Assembly: GCA_026874595.1 (NCBI GenBank) | Contig: CM049308.1 | Coordinates: 35,148,027 to 35,212,026, forward strand | Source of the DNA: Sipunculus nudus | Taxonomy: Eukaryota; Annelida; Sipuncula; Golfingiida; Sipunculidae | DNA length: 64,000 bases | Direction: 5' to 3' | Shown here: in pieces, positions 47,525-58,380 of the stretch | How the letters are laid out: each line of letters opens with the position of its first letter | Position numbering within the stretch: the stretch's first letter is position 1 | Notes under the pieces: model-generated | Database searches by the model: none | Seen by the model: the letters and a program-made list of their open reading frames with translations, nothing else | Told to the model about the DNA's origin: nothing | Position numbers and translations under genes: made by a program

Positions 47525-48565
47525 ATGCCTCCAACCGGTACCACACTGGCAAGCCTTTCAAATGACAGTGCGTATGGTGATGACGTCACATCGGCCGTTA
47601 TGGCGGACACGCCCGAGTGTCAAAATTACAGATTTATCATTGACACTGTGATAATCGGGTCTTTGTGCCTTCTGGGTTTAGCCGGCAATACTTTGTCTAT
47701 TTGTGTATTCCGTAAGCACAAAACGGAGACGTCAACAGTATTTTTATTTCAAGTGCTCTCAGTGACTGATTCCATCTTGTTGTTTACGAGTTTTCTTATG
47801 TACAGTCTGTACATCCGACAGTTACCGTTTTACACGAAGCATTTCCAGTACGTACAGACATATCTGTGGCCGGTGGCGCTGATGGCACACACAGCGACGG
47901 TGTGGATTACGGTGGTGATCTCCGTACATCGGTACACCTTGATATGTAAACCTGTCGGACTGCTGCGAGGATTTATGTCAAAAGTAAGTCGGGCTCAAGT
48001 AACGGCAGTTCTGTCTTTTTCTGTCATCTACAACATCCCCCGGTTTTTCGAGCATCAGTCGTTACCATGTGACCACCAGCATGACAACTACACCCAGAGC
48101 GCCAACTCCTCCTCCACCCACATGCACCGGCTAGGCAGTAACAAGATTTATCAGATTGTGTACTCTAATTTGCTGTACTGGCCTATCATGTACATCGTGC
48201 CGCTGTGCTTATTGGCTTACTTCAACAGTAAACTCATCAAAGGGGTCCAGGCTCTACAGGAGAGGAAAGAAACCCTGACTGGTCACAGCAACAGGTCGAG
48301 AGAAGACAGTTGTAACGTGAACACGATCGTCATAGTGATTGTGTGTATCTTTATACTGTGTCAAACGCCCGCTCTCATCAACCAAATCTTCTGGGCGTCC
48401 CTCGACACCAGAGCGTGTGGGACCTTTCATTTCTATTATACCCATATTAGTGACCTGCTAGTCGTGCTTAACTCTTCAATAAACTTCGTCATCTACTGCT
48501 TGTTTGGCAGGACTTTCAGACAGTTATTCATCGACAGCCTGTGCTGTTCGAGGATCTGCTGCTGA
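47525..48565 (+). CDS. Class A (rhodopsin-like) GPCR, FMRFamide-type neuropeptide receptor-like, single exon
   Basis: A complete 346-residue seven-helix receptor, expected in the plasma membrane and likely to couple a peptide ligand to a G protein. The N-terminus (1-37) is extracellular with a sequon at N13. TM1 about 37-62 (GN at 54-55), TM2 71-96 (D82), TM3 112-137 ending in VHRY (134-137) in place of DRY, TM4 157-176, TM5 212-236 with P226, TM6 265-290 with FILCQTP (276-282) in place of FxxCWxP, TM7 306-328 with NSSINFVIY (316-324) in place of NPxxY. ECL2 has C182 and sequons N188 and N194. No cysteine sits at the usual top of TM3. A short tail ends with C340, C341, C345, C346, possible palmitoylation sites. 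TM2 wording (FLFQVLSVTDS), the CxTP motif and TM7 wording suit the FMRFamide/myosuppressin receptor group; other orphan peptide receptors remain possible. Intronless coding region; no frameshift or stop. Confidence 0.92.
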   Translation: MPPTGTTLASLSNDSAYGDDVTSAVMADTPECQNYRFIIDTVIIGSLCLLGLAGNTLSICVFRKHKTETSTVFLFQVLSVTDSILLFTSFLMYSLYIRQLPFYTKHFQYVQTYLWPVALMAHTATVWITVVISVHRYTLICKPVGLLRGFMSKVSRAQVTAVLSFSVIYNIPRFFEHQSLPCDHQHDNYTQSANSSSTHMHRLGSNKIYQIVYSNLLYWPIMYIVPLCLLAYFNSKLIKGVQALQERKETLTGHSNRSREDSCNVNTIVIVIVCIFILCQTPALINQIFWASLDTRACGTFHFYYTHISDLLVVLNSSINFVIYCLFGRTFRQLFIDSLCCSRICC

Positions 48566-48740
48566 AGTGACACGTGTGTAAGTAAGCGACATTCTACAAG
48601 AAAACAGTATTTTTTCAGTTGTTTTTCATTAAATATTTCCGACATAATCTATAAATCTTAATGTCACAGTTTTAAAAAGCTGGCAACATTAAAATACTCA
48701 AAGCATATACATGTAGTTAAATTAATAAATTTATTAAATG
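48566..48740 (+). terminator. 3' UTR with two candidate poly(A) signals
   Basis: ATTAAA at 48628-48633 and AATAAA at 48724-48729 follow the GPCR stop codon by about 63 and 159 bp. T-rich sequence follows both. Which one is used cannot be told from sequence alone. Confidence 0.4.
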
Positions 48741-48786
48741 TTTAAATTATATTGTTGTAATTGATTCCAAAACATTTATATGTTTC

Positions 48787-48962
48787 TTGTTGATCCTTAT
48801 TTGATACTGTCTGCTGCCCATTACATACGTTCTGATCCTCATTAAATCCGTTCTGATCCTCATTACGTATGGTCTGCTGATCTTCATTTCATACGTTCTG
48901 ACCCTCACTAAATCCGCTTTGATCCTTATTATGGGCGTTCCGATCTCCATTACGTGTGTTCT
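48787..48962. repeat. 21-22-bp minisatellite just downstream of the receptor gene
   Basis: About eight units of TTCTGATCCTCATTAAATCCG-like sequence. Alternating variants end in ACATACG, AAATCCG, ACGTATG and TGGGCG. Because 21 bp is seven codons, the minus-strand ORF 48747-48950 reads as a repeated IRTxxMR peptide; this is an artefact. Confidence 0.8.
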
Positions 48963-49895
48963 AGCCCTGTCAGAGCCGGCTGAGAAGGCGGTGACACTCC
49001 CACCAAATTCCTGACATGAAGCCGATAATGATGTTCACAATTTTTTTAGCACCTTTTGTGAAGAATAACGGGGAGAAACTCCTTCCTGAGGTGTGACAAA
49101 GTATTTAATTAAGTAAACTTAATAAGGAAACCAAGGTTGGCACTACCAGCGTCTTTGTCAGGTCCATTTGGAGCTGCCAGCACCGCGCGTGGAGACACTG
49201 ACAGACAATAAGCGCGAGTGCTGGAGCTTTGGCCCTTTCATATCTGTTGTATAGGCAGTGAAGTCTAGCATACACGCCCGGCCGTATTCATCACATGCCA
49301 AAGTCAGATGCATCAATTACAGGGGCGTCAGTCCCCAGCAAGGGCTGCCTGAATTGCATTAATACCTGCGGTCTCACGGCTTGATTCGGGGAAAAATGAC
49401 GTATATTTTAATCGGATGGCTTTATTTATTCTTTCCGTAAGAATTGACTCCTACACGTATAATTTCTACTGCCTTATATTAAAGTATGTGAGGATCTGTA
49501 TAAGAGACCGGGTCATCGGTTGTGAATGTTGCGCAGACACTGTGGTGCCAGACAAAGCCCAGTTCATCATCACACTCGATTTTACATCATTACGATATTC
49601 AGTATTTTTTTATTGATTCTTTATTTTCTCCTTTTCTACAAAGAGAGTACAATCATTACGGAAATTAATCAAATATAACATATAACTATTTTGGAACTAA
49701 ATAATACAATAAAGGTAATAATAAGCTGCATTTATAGTTTATGCCGTGAAATCATATATATCGTTGCAATATTACTCATAAGTTTAGCCAGAGACAACCT
49801 AGCCCAATGGCTTCATATAGAGAGGCATTATAATACCACATTATGTCATAACGAAATAGTAGCTCTGATTAAATGTTGCACAGAGTCAGCAATTA
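48963..49895. other. Intergenic; no gene recognised
   Basis: No domain-bearing ORF and no clear repeat. Confidence 0.45.
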
Positions 49896-50600
49896 TCAAT
49901 ATAAAATCAATATATGCATTGTGATCTTCAAAAAGACTACACTGATATCCAAACACACATCAACTAAATCAGAGCCGTTCATATTGTGCAATGCCATAGC
50001 TGTAGACACATTAAAGCGATCAAATAAATTTTCCCATAACTGATTGCGTTCATTATAAAGATATGGACAATTATTCAAAAGGTGACATAAAATATCATTC
50101 TGAAGAGTATTGCAAAAATTGCTTAAATGACTCTCACCATTATTAACTGGGCACAATAACCGTACCATATCACAAATTTTTTCCTATAATGTGCCCAGGA
50201 CCTAATTACTTCAATCAAAATATAAGATTTTTTACCAAATTCAGAATGAATTCGTAAAAACCTACTACCAGTACACTTAGTTATCATAGCATCATGCCAG
50301 ATAGTTTGTTCATATCTGAAGATTGCATTGGATACCACTTTTTTCCATTCAATCTTATCAGGGAAATAACCTCCGTTTATATACTTTATAAGATAATCTC
50401 CTAAGCCATACTTATTTAACACATTAACAATATCTGGTATGAACCTTTTTTTGTATATTACATCCTTGTAGTTTCCATTTATATAACCTCATAGTAAATA
50501 ATTTCTTAGAAATACAAGATTGATTAACATGAATCAACTGACAGAGAAATAAAAGTTTTCTTTCGTCTATTCTCAGGAAGCAGTGTGGTTCAGCCGTTGC
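49896..50600 (-). pseudogene. C-terminal part of a LINE polyprotein, decayed
   Basis: Minus strand, from 50600 downward: RIDERKLLFLCQLIHVNQ then SKKLFTMRL; a frame change; NKYGLGDYLIKYINGGYFP then KIEWKKVVSNAI and FLRIHSEFGKKSY; another frame change; CPVNNGESHLSNFCNTL then CHLLNNCPYLYNERNQLWENL. The order (ERKLLFLGRL, KYGLxxYLxxFI..G.FPxKxxWKxxV, then a Cys/His cluster C..C...H...C) fits the C-terminus of a LINE family common in bivalves. Two frameshifts make it non-functional. The ORF upstream (50590-50844) is not clearly part of it. Confidence 0.7.
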
Positions 50601-51482
50601 CGAAATCTTTGTCACGAGAAATTCTAAATGTAAGAAATTGATTATTCATCGTGTCAGTGAAAATTGAATCTCGTAGTTTAAGATTCGCTTGTTTTATTGT
50701 CACTGATCTTCCATCCAAAATAAAGTATCCGACAGTGTTTGTTGCATACCTATCATCAAGGTGAACGTCTACCGGGGATCGTAATAACGCCGTAATAACG
50801 GAAAGGCTTTCTTCATTTTGTACCAATCCGTTGGAAAGGCGCAAATCTAGATGTTTTCAACATTAGTTGCTGATAAGTAGTAACAAACATGACGCAAAAA
50901 CGAAATGTTATATAGGTGGTATTCCACCGCCATCCTGTAGTTTCTTATATTTTCCTATAAAATGTTCCATAATTTCGAAACTTTCCAGCATTTAGGCCGT
51001 GATCTCCTATATTTTCCTGGTTTTTTTTCACTACATAATCGTTTCTCTTATATAAAAGTGTTACTTAAAAAAAACAATCAGTTCATTTGATTGCTAGGGT
51101 ACATGTGTAGGATGGCACGTAAGATGGCAGAATCAGGTTTACACTGAGCGAAGTGCATGTAACTGAACGTTTGATATAATGGTAGGATGCATCTTAAGCA
51201 GAAAAGCAATTTTTCTGCGGAAATGCAAACCTTTATTGATACCTCTCCGTTGGGAAGATGACAGTCTGAAAGTGATACGTACCCTGTCTACTTTTCAGTT
51301 GTCACCAGCTTTTGAGGCAGATTAACAGAAACACCGTGCAGTGTATTTGCTATTTATAAATAAGTTCACGCGAGCGTTTTCACACAAAAAAAATGCATAA
51401 ATAATAACAAAATTCTCGTTAAAAAAAAAGTTGGTTATTAAAAAAAAGTCTCAAAATATACCACCAAAACTTATATTTTAAT
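50601..51482. other. Intergenic; one unassigned ORF
   Basis: A minus-strand ORF at 50590-50844 (84 codons; VITALLRSPVDVHLDDRYAT then VGYFILDGRSVTI) has a protein-like composition but I do not recognise it. It may be LINE-derived. The rest is AT-rich. Confidence 0.35.
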
Positions 51483-52170
51483 AAGGGGCCCCACCTGAAA
51501 AGCGGTTCCCTATAGTAATCGGCATATCCGTCCGCCCGTCCGACCGACCACTTACTTTCGCTCGCATTTTCTTAAACATTACATTTGATTTTTCTCTAAT
51601 TCGCAGAGATGATTGGTGTCTATGAGAGTTCGAAAACTATCGAATCACATACCTGTCACATTCCAATATGGCTGCCAGAGTGCAATCGTTGATTTTTTTA
51701 TTATTCGACCTTAATATCTCAAAGAGATTATAATTGAGCTTCTCAGATTCAAAGGGATCATTGTGCCTATGAGGCCTCAAGCCCTATAGAATTACAGATC
51801 CCTCCAAAAAAAATAATGCCGCCATAGCACAATCAGTGACTGATTGGTGCGTATGATTACTCCCACCTTATTGAATTACAAACCCATCCAGTAAACAATA
51901 TGGCCGCCATGGCACATTGTTTGGTTAGTTATCACACAGTATCTCAAAGATAATATATTTGATCTTTCTCGAATTCACAGGGCTTTTAGACTCCAATAAG
52001 ATTGCCAGGCAAATATTCTAAAAACCTTTTGCAATAACTTTTGAGATAATGCTACTATTTTCTCAAAATATGTTCTCTTTAAATTTGTAAGACTTATCTG
52101 ACATACAATATGGGCTACACTATTGTGATCGCGGGGTCCTGAGGAAACCAACGGTCCCAAACCTCTTGTT
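51483..52170 (+). mobile_element. Helentron-like non-autonomous element with core repeats
   Basis: Starts AAGGGGCCCCACCTG, then AGCGGTTCCCTATAGTAATC and a CCGTCCGCCCGTCCGACC run. The core holds diverged repeats of about 120-180 bp, each with CAATATGGCTGCC / ATGCCGCCATAGCAC / ATATGGCCGCCATGGCAC and an AATATCTCAAAGA or ATTGAATTACA landmark. It ends GGTCCCAAACCTCTTGTT directly before a (TTA)n tract. No transposase ORF. Same terminal CTTGTT as the elements at 17421, 25598 (minus) and 35288. Confidence 0.6.
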
Positions 52171-52206
52171 ATTATTATTATTATTACTATTATTATTATT
52201 ATTATT
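52171..52206. repeat. (ATT)n microsatellite
   Basis: About 12 ATT units with one ACT interruption, directly abutting the end of the preceding element. Confidence 0.9.
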
Positions 52207-54529
52207 TTCGTTATTTAGTGAGACATGTGAAGTTACGTGCTGACAGATTTGAACGACACTGCAATAATATATCTAATAAGGCATAATATTCGTTGAGTAC
52301 AGTTCAACAGGTGCAATTGTATACGAACCACCTGGTTTTCCTGATAACACATTTAAACAGTTCTATATGCCTCTTCGTTTCACTGTTTCGGCGCGTCTAT
52401 TTACAATCAAAATAAGGGAAAATTTTGCAAGGTACTGAACCCATTAATAGTACATATTAAGTAAGTTCATTGAAACAGGCCGCATGTTATTCCAATTACC
52501 ACAAATGAGACCAATAAAGTTTACTTCTGTGAGTCCAAGCAAAGTTCGTGCAGAATACAATATAACGACGAAGACATTATTGCGAAGACACGACATTCTT
52601 AGTTCACTTGCCCAATACATTTCGATTTGTTTGGCCTAGGCATCTGTGGATCAGCTCTCACAGTTTCAGCAGTCTGTCCAACCGATGTCTACGTGGTTTT
52701 CTCCCTAACCTCTCCGAACACGTCCCCAGAAACCTGCTTGCACATCTTGTCACCATATCTCCCCCAGTTGTCTTTATACTAGAACGCCGGTATTCACGGT
52801 CCAATGTCCATTTTACCCGGCATTGGGCATGCAATCAATGTTTTGTGTAAATTTCTTAATTTAAAAAAAAAACCCGTCACTTCAGTGAAGGAATTATCAC
52901 CTGTGTGTATTTGTGTATATCACAAGGTGTATTTGCACACAAAATACAGCGTACCTAGGTGCAAACTGTTCTGGCTCCAAATTTGGTTTATTGTTAACAT
53001 CTCCAAAAGATGTGAATGAATTTCAGAGAAGATATGTGGTGCAACGGACGCGAGGTAAAACTTAATTTGAATAAATATTAGGGCAGTCTTGTTAAATTTT
53101 ATGACGGATCAGGCTGCAGATCCAGGGTCTGGTGGAGGCATGCGCTCTATATCTATTTTTCATCATAACAACCTTAATTTGCAGCAGCCAATCTGTTTCA
53201 TATTCAAACAAAGCCTCCCGCTAAGCTGTGTCAGAAAATCAGTACGCAGACGGTGTCCCACTATTTGTTGCTATTGTGCATACATAGTTATTGATAAAAC
53301 AGGGTTTGGTATTTGCGGGATCGTCATGAATAATGCACAGTTTAATTGAAACTTCGAATGGAGCGCCCTATGTAATCACAATAACTCTTAGTCTGTGGCA
53401 GTCATTGTGCTGATATCCATAATGCCAAACCACGGATTTAGCAATGATCTGTCTTGTTTTTTAAATTTCCAAGATGTATTATGCTCCGTTTGCCCGTCGG
53501 ATGGACGATGATAATATCAGTTATTTGAGGTGTTATTTGGGACACCGGCTTCCTGTACTTAACAATGTCCGTCCCAGGAGCAGGCCGGGGCAATCAATTA
53601 AATATATATCAATATTAAGAATAGTGTATTGATTGGTGCATATAAAATCTAATTTGAGTTGGCTGAGGCTAACAAGCAGCAGGTGTCCGTCTGTTAAATC
53701 ATGCAGGAATTAAAGTATAAATATAATATACTGTTTTCTCCTTTAAATTGTATTGTGCCATTATTTCGTTCTTGCATTGTTTGTTGAAAATAAACTCGCA
53801 CCGGGCGTATTTGTGGCGCAAAACATAGCACGCCCGCCGCATAGTGGTCGTCCCGCCAAACGCATAAAAAAAGATTATTCAAACGTTCATTAGCGTTTCT
53901 TTGAGCTCCTATATTTCTTCTTTCATATTTCTTCTAATTTTTGGGAGTTGTGGCGCATATAGAAGATCGGGGAATATGTCATGAGATACCCCACACATTA
54001 GTCAGTTGTCTACTAATTGGCAAGACGAAACAGATCAGGTGAGAGTGATTGACATCTTCAACTTCTGACCAACAGCAGTGGTGTTTTAGTACTTTTCATT
54101 GCTTGGCATGATGTATTTACTGGGTAAGCAATATTACAAGCCACTATAGGGTTTCTCCCCGCCTTCTGTGTACAACAATTTTCTATTAATTAAACTTGTT
54201 TCCTTTACCTTTACTGTCTATTCACCTAAATTCACCATACACCTTCATCCTATACAACGGTGCAGGAATGTAGCTTTAGACTTCCTTCAAACGATGCCGT
54301 GGTTATATGTCACCGGGCTTGTGTGGATTGGCAATGGGTGGCTCCAAAACCAGAACACAAAGTGTTTTACCCAGTTTAATGCCTGTAGAAGTGACAAAAA
54401 GTGCAATCATATAAATGCTGTGTAGCACTCGGGTCTCGACATGGCAAACTGCTCATTAAATTCATAACTAAATACTTATCAATAATAGAAAGAACTTTCA
54501 TTACACGTGTTAAGCACAAAAAATTTGAT
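52207..54529. other. Intergenic; no gene recognised
   Basis: ORFs at 52608-52850 (+), 52804-53019 (+), 53089-53349 (+) and 54168-54425 (+) have no recognisable domain. No repeat recognised. Confidence 0.45.
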
Positions 54530-54666
54530 GCCTATGTGATCGAAAAATTCGCAAATTTGCGATTAGGGATTTGCGGAAGGTTTGCGACGGCTCGCAAATA
54601 TTTTTGCGAAACGTGCTGGAAACCTCTCGCACGTCTCTTCCAAATTTTGCGATTTATCACATAGGC
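54530..54666. mobile_element. Foldback MITE rich in TTTGCG
   Basis: Terminal inverted repeats GCCTATGTGAT (54530-54540) and ATCACATAGGC (54656-54666) enclose 137 bp. Inside, CGCAAA/TTTGCG words occur at least seven times in both orientations, including the self-complementary CGCAAATTTGCG near 54550. No ORF of its own. Target-site duplication not evident. Confidence 0.7.
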
Positions 54667-56225
54667 CGTAGGCCCTGGTCTGAAGCAGAATCTTTTCATC
54701 GCAAACCTGCTTAGATTAATGGATATGAGCAATGTATAGTAACATGAGGGACTCAAATGAGTGGAACATGGTCAGTGGCTTTTACTTCAATAATATAAGT
54801 GCATTAGCCATATCACTTGATATCGATTCAATGGAAAGTAAATATAACCGAGCATGTTACAGAATCAACAGAAGTATTTGGAGCAAACATCAGTGATACC
54901 AGATAATTTCCTTGAAGATATGCTAATCAAAATTTATGTCAACAAAGGCCTTCCGTATCCCATCCCTGACATTGTTATTGTCTAGGTGAGTAAAGAGTCC
55001 TGAGAATTTTTTATGGAGATGGCCTATTTACTCTGCTACTCCGTTCCTAGGTCGGGCATGACTGGCAATGCACGAGACTGAAACACCCACCCGGGGCTTC
55101 CCGTTCGTGACTGGAATAATAACCGCATGTTTACATGATCAAGTATAGCGAAAGAAAAGATGAGACAATTTCCACAAATGTCAGAGGAACTATTTGTCCT
55201 TAAAAGTTTGGCTTAGATAATGGAGGGATTGGATACTGTTGGGCAGTCTAAATACAAAATGCACAATACCGGTTACGAAATGTCAGTATTATGTTGACTC
55301 TTTGCAATTTATATTAGTTAAGCATATTAGACCAGAGATTTAGACACCCCTTTTTATACACCTCATCCACTGTTGTGTTGACATCTCGGGCCTATATATT
55401 TTAGGGTGAGCTGGCTGCGGAGCCTGAAGCTGCGAATTCATCAAGTATCGTCACTTTCATCTATTGTTTTCCACGGGGAGTCTCCTCTTGACGTCTCCGC
55501 CATCCTGACAGCAGCAGTCACGCGAGCATTTTTTGACCACCTTCTCCCGCTGAAATAAAAGGAAACGGCCGCCCGTGCAAAATCACCTTAAAAAATGACT
55601 TAATGGATTTTATTTTTCATCTGAGAAGTGTGACATAAAGATCAATGTTGTCAAGAGTCATTAAGAGTGAGGAGTGTAGGAGACATTCAAAGGAGACAGC
55701 ACACCTTTAATTTGCTTCACTTTTACTCATGCGTGTGAATATTCAAAGATCTCCAGCCCTGCTGATATTTAAAATCAAAATGCGAGCAAAAAACAAAGCC
55801 TGTTATGATGATTAAGTCAGATGGTTCACTGCAGCTCAGTAACAAAACTTAACAAATTTATGTGAACAGTTATCAACCTTTGAGGGATTGTAGGAATGCT
55901 GAAAAGTATACAGTTCAAAGAGCTTAATCGATACGGTTTGAGACAGCTAAACAGTTTTTTAGCCTTTTTAACGAAGGCTTAGTTAACAGTTACAAAAGCG
56001 CTTTAAAAATGTTTTATTCTGCACTGTACTGCAGCATTTTAAGTTTACTAAGTTACCCGATTACAACTTACAAAATGCTCTTGAATGTCAGGTAGCCCTA
56101 TTTAACAGATGTCAAATTCCCGTCCTGGTTTCGTACATCAAAGATTATGAGGGTGTCTATCCCTGAGATTAAAGTTATTTGTGCCCTGGACTCTTGACCG
56201 CTTGGACCTTCATCATTCCCGGATT
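54667..56225. other. Intergenic; no gene recognised
   Basis: AT-rich with no ORF of interest and no clear repeat. Confidence 0.45.
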
Positions 56226-56330
56226 TTAGCTCGCCTTTGAGACATTGCAAATGTAGGGCGTTCATCCGTCGTCTGTCGTCCGTCTTTCGTTTGGCAGATT
56301 TTCTGAGCAAACGGCGATTTGGAATTTTTT
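56226..56330 (+). mobile_element. 5' end fragment of a Helentron-like element
   Basis: TTTAGCTCGCC (56226) then ACATT-gc-AAATGT and AGGGCG form a terminal hairpin like that at 17423. A run of CCGTCGTCTGTCGTCCGTC follows, then GGCAGATTTTCTGAGCAAAC. The matching 3' hairpin and CTTGTT were not found, so it is truncated. The ORF 56098-56310 (-) is a by-product. Confidence 0.5.
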
Positions 56331-57450
56331 ATAATATTTCGCAGACTTGTTTATCTTCTGATGACCATCAGCTGGACCACAGTTTAATTATCATTAAGTA
56401 GACTACCATCTGTTTTGTTAATATTCCCTCTGTCACTAACCCGTGCCTTAATAAAAATGGACATGCACAATCCCCACGTTAACAGATCATGAGATCATGC
56501 AGAAAAAAGAAAATTACCACTGCCAATTATTCTGAACAGTTTCGGATACATGTACATCACGCTTGAATCTATCAGCTGAATATGAGTTTGCATATTCAAG
56601 TGAGATTTCGCAGCAGGATATATAAAGACTGTAAGAACATTCCTTTGTCTTATTTATCTTGTCCGTGCAGTTGTTCAGTTTTACCCGATGTGATTGGCCT
56701 CGGGGGCATCTTTAGACAAATTCCGACGAATGACGATGCATATGTGTGCGTTTAAAATAATGGTGGTCTGAAAGTTGTCTCAGAGAAAAAGAAAACTAAT
56801 AATATTTCTTAAGGGTATAATGGTATTAGTTGTACTCTCCATGGCCTTTACTCCATTACTGTGACTGAATTTAGTGTGCAAACCAGGACCACCTCATACC
56901 TACAGTCTTTTTTTTTGGTGGGATTTCATTATTTTGTATATATCATGTTTGAGCAGTTGCTTATTCATTTGGATAAAAAGCAATTTACAGTATAATGTTT
57001 TACCGAAGCATAACATTTTCAGACATTTTACAGAATGTTGATTAATTGAACGGGTATATAGTCACGGAGCATCTATTCTCTGGCGAACTATCAGTGCCAT
57101 TAATACAGCTTATCTCCTCTGCAAAACTGCCCCTTTGGTAACTAAACAATGTATAGAGTTTATACGCTACAATGAGAAATATCCATTAAGCTCAGTTTAT
57201 ACCTGGTGTTACCAAATATATCAGTGTATATTTTTCCTAGATCTGTATTTGAGAACATTACTGAGTATATCATAAACAGACCTTCGACAGCAAACCTTAC
57301 AGCCTGTGTCTTTGTTGTACAATCGTTAGGCGTTACAGGGAAGAGATCCGTAACAGGATGCAGATGGTGCATGTAGAGTTCAGTAGAATTCCTGCTTACG
57401 GTCACTCCTAGATAACTGTCAGAAATTCTGGTCCGGAATCTACTAGACCT
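56331..57450. other. Intergenic; no gene recognised
   Basis: AT-rich. The minus-strand ORF 57160-57495 (111 codons) reaches into the palindrome and has no recognisable domain. Confidence 0.45.
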
Positions 57451-57497
57451 AGTTGTGGCTCTGTTACAAACACAGTGTTTACAACAGAGCCACAACT
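57451..57497. repeat. Near-perfect 47-bp palindrome
   Basis: AGTTGTGGCTCTGTTACAAA + CAC (57451-57473) pairs with GTGTTTACAACAGAGCCACA + ACT (57475-57497) with 2 mismatches in 23 and a 1-bp loop. Weaker symmetry seems to extend outward (GGAATCTA on the left, GGAATCTA on the right at about 57508), so part may be a longer old foldback. Two ORFs read through it on opposite strands with similar starts (MWLC.KH), an artefact of the symmetry. Confidence 0.85.
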
Positions 57498-57699
57498 GGA
57501 TCTACGGAATCTAACACCGTTATAGTTCATATTCGTTATATTGACAATTGCGGCCATTCCTCTATTCCGTATTATGGCCAAATCTCCCGGTCCCGCAGAG
57601 CAGTAAGCACTGCAATTACGGTCAGTAGTCAAATGGAGCGTCCACCGTTGGCATGCCATGTTCCTGGCTGTTGATGGGTGCCTCGATTACGGACAACCG
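57498..57699. other. Spacer; no gene recognised
   Basis: No feature seen beyond the ORF shadow of the palindrome. Confidence 0.4.
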
Positions 57700-58380
57700 C
57701 TCAACCGTGACCCACTTGTTTGAGACGTTAGTGTGGACGGGGATGCATTTCCGTAGGAATTTGATGCCCAAACTGCGAAAATGACTGATTTAGCATAATC
57801 AGGATATGAACTAATGGAAAATGTTAGGTAACAAATTTTCAGCCCCTCTAACACCGAAAATATCCAAGATGGCCGCCTTCACCCTTGAGAATTATTGGGT
57901 GTGGAGGAAAGAGTGTACTTGCAGGTATAACAGAACGACGTTTTCTTAGGAACTGAATAAGATAGTGCTTGCTTTCATTTTATTTGCACTTAAGCTGATG
58001 AATGAATGCAGGTTATATTAATTTTATGATTCCTGTGACCCCAAGGAATCCAAGATGGCCACCACTGCAGTCTTAACATAGAGATAATGCTATTATTCTG
58101 TAATTGTCGCTTAAAACTTAATGATATTGGATCCATTTTTTTACATTGTTGAATGTGTTCTGTCGATTACAACTAAAAAGGAGTTTTTGTGAGCTCTGTG
58201 ATCCCGGGGAATTCAAAAGGGCCGCCATGGCAGTCTTATCATAGATATAATAATAAAACTTAATGGTATTAGATAATTGGATCGATTTATACCTTTTTTC
58301 ACGTGTTCTGTTAATTGCAACTAATCAGGAGTTTTCGGAAGCTCACAGAGAGTACGCAAGGTCAAAGTCAAATGTATGTA
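57700..58380. repeat. Repeat with three diverged units of about 165-185 bp and a CCAAGATGGCCGCC motif
   Basis: TCCAAGATGGCCGCC (57863), TCCAAGATGGCCACC (58049) and TTCAAAAGGGCCGCC (58212) mark three units. Two also share CTTAATGRTATT, GGATC.ATTT and TGTTCTGT.RATT-C-AACTA. A shortened, inverted relative lies at 61605-61930. Non-coding, probably a transposon core like that of 51483-52170, with which it shares GGCCGCCATGGCA. Confidence 0.7.

Noticed and set aside
50590-50844. Separate small gene on the minus strand
   Set aside because: Next to a decayed LINE, no recognisable domain, and no start or splice support; left unassigned.
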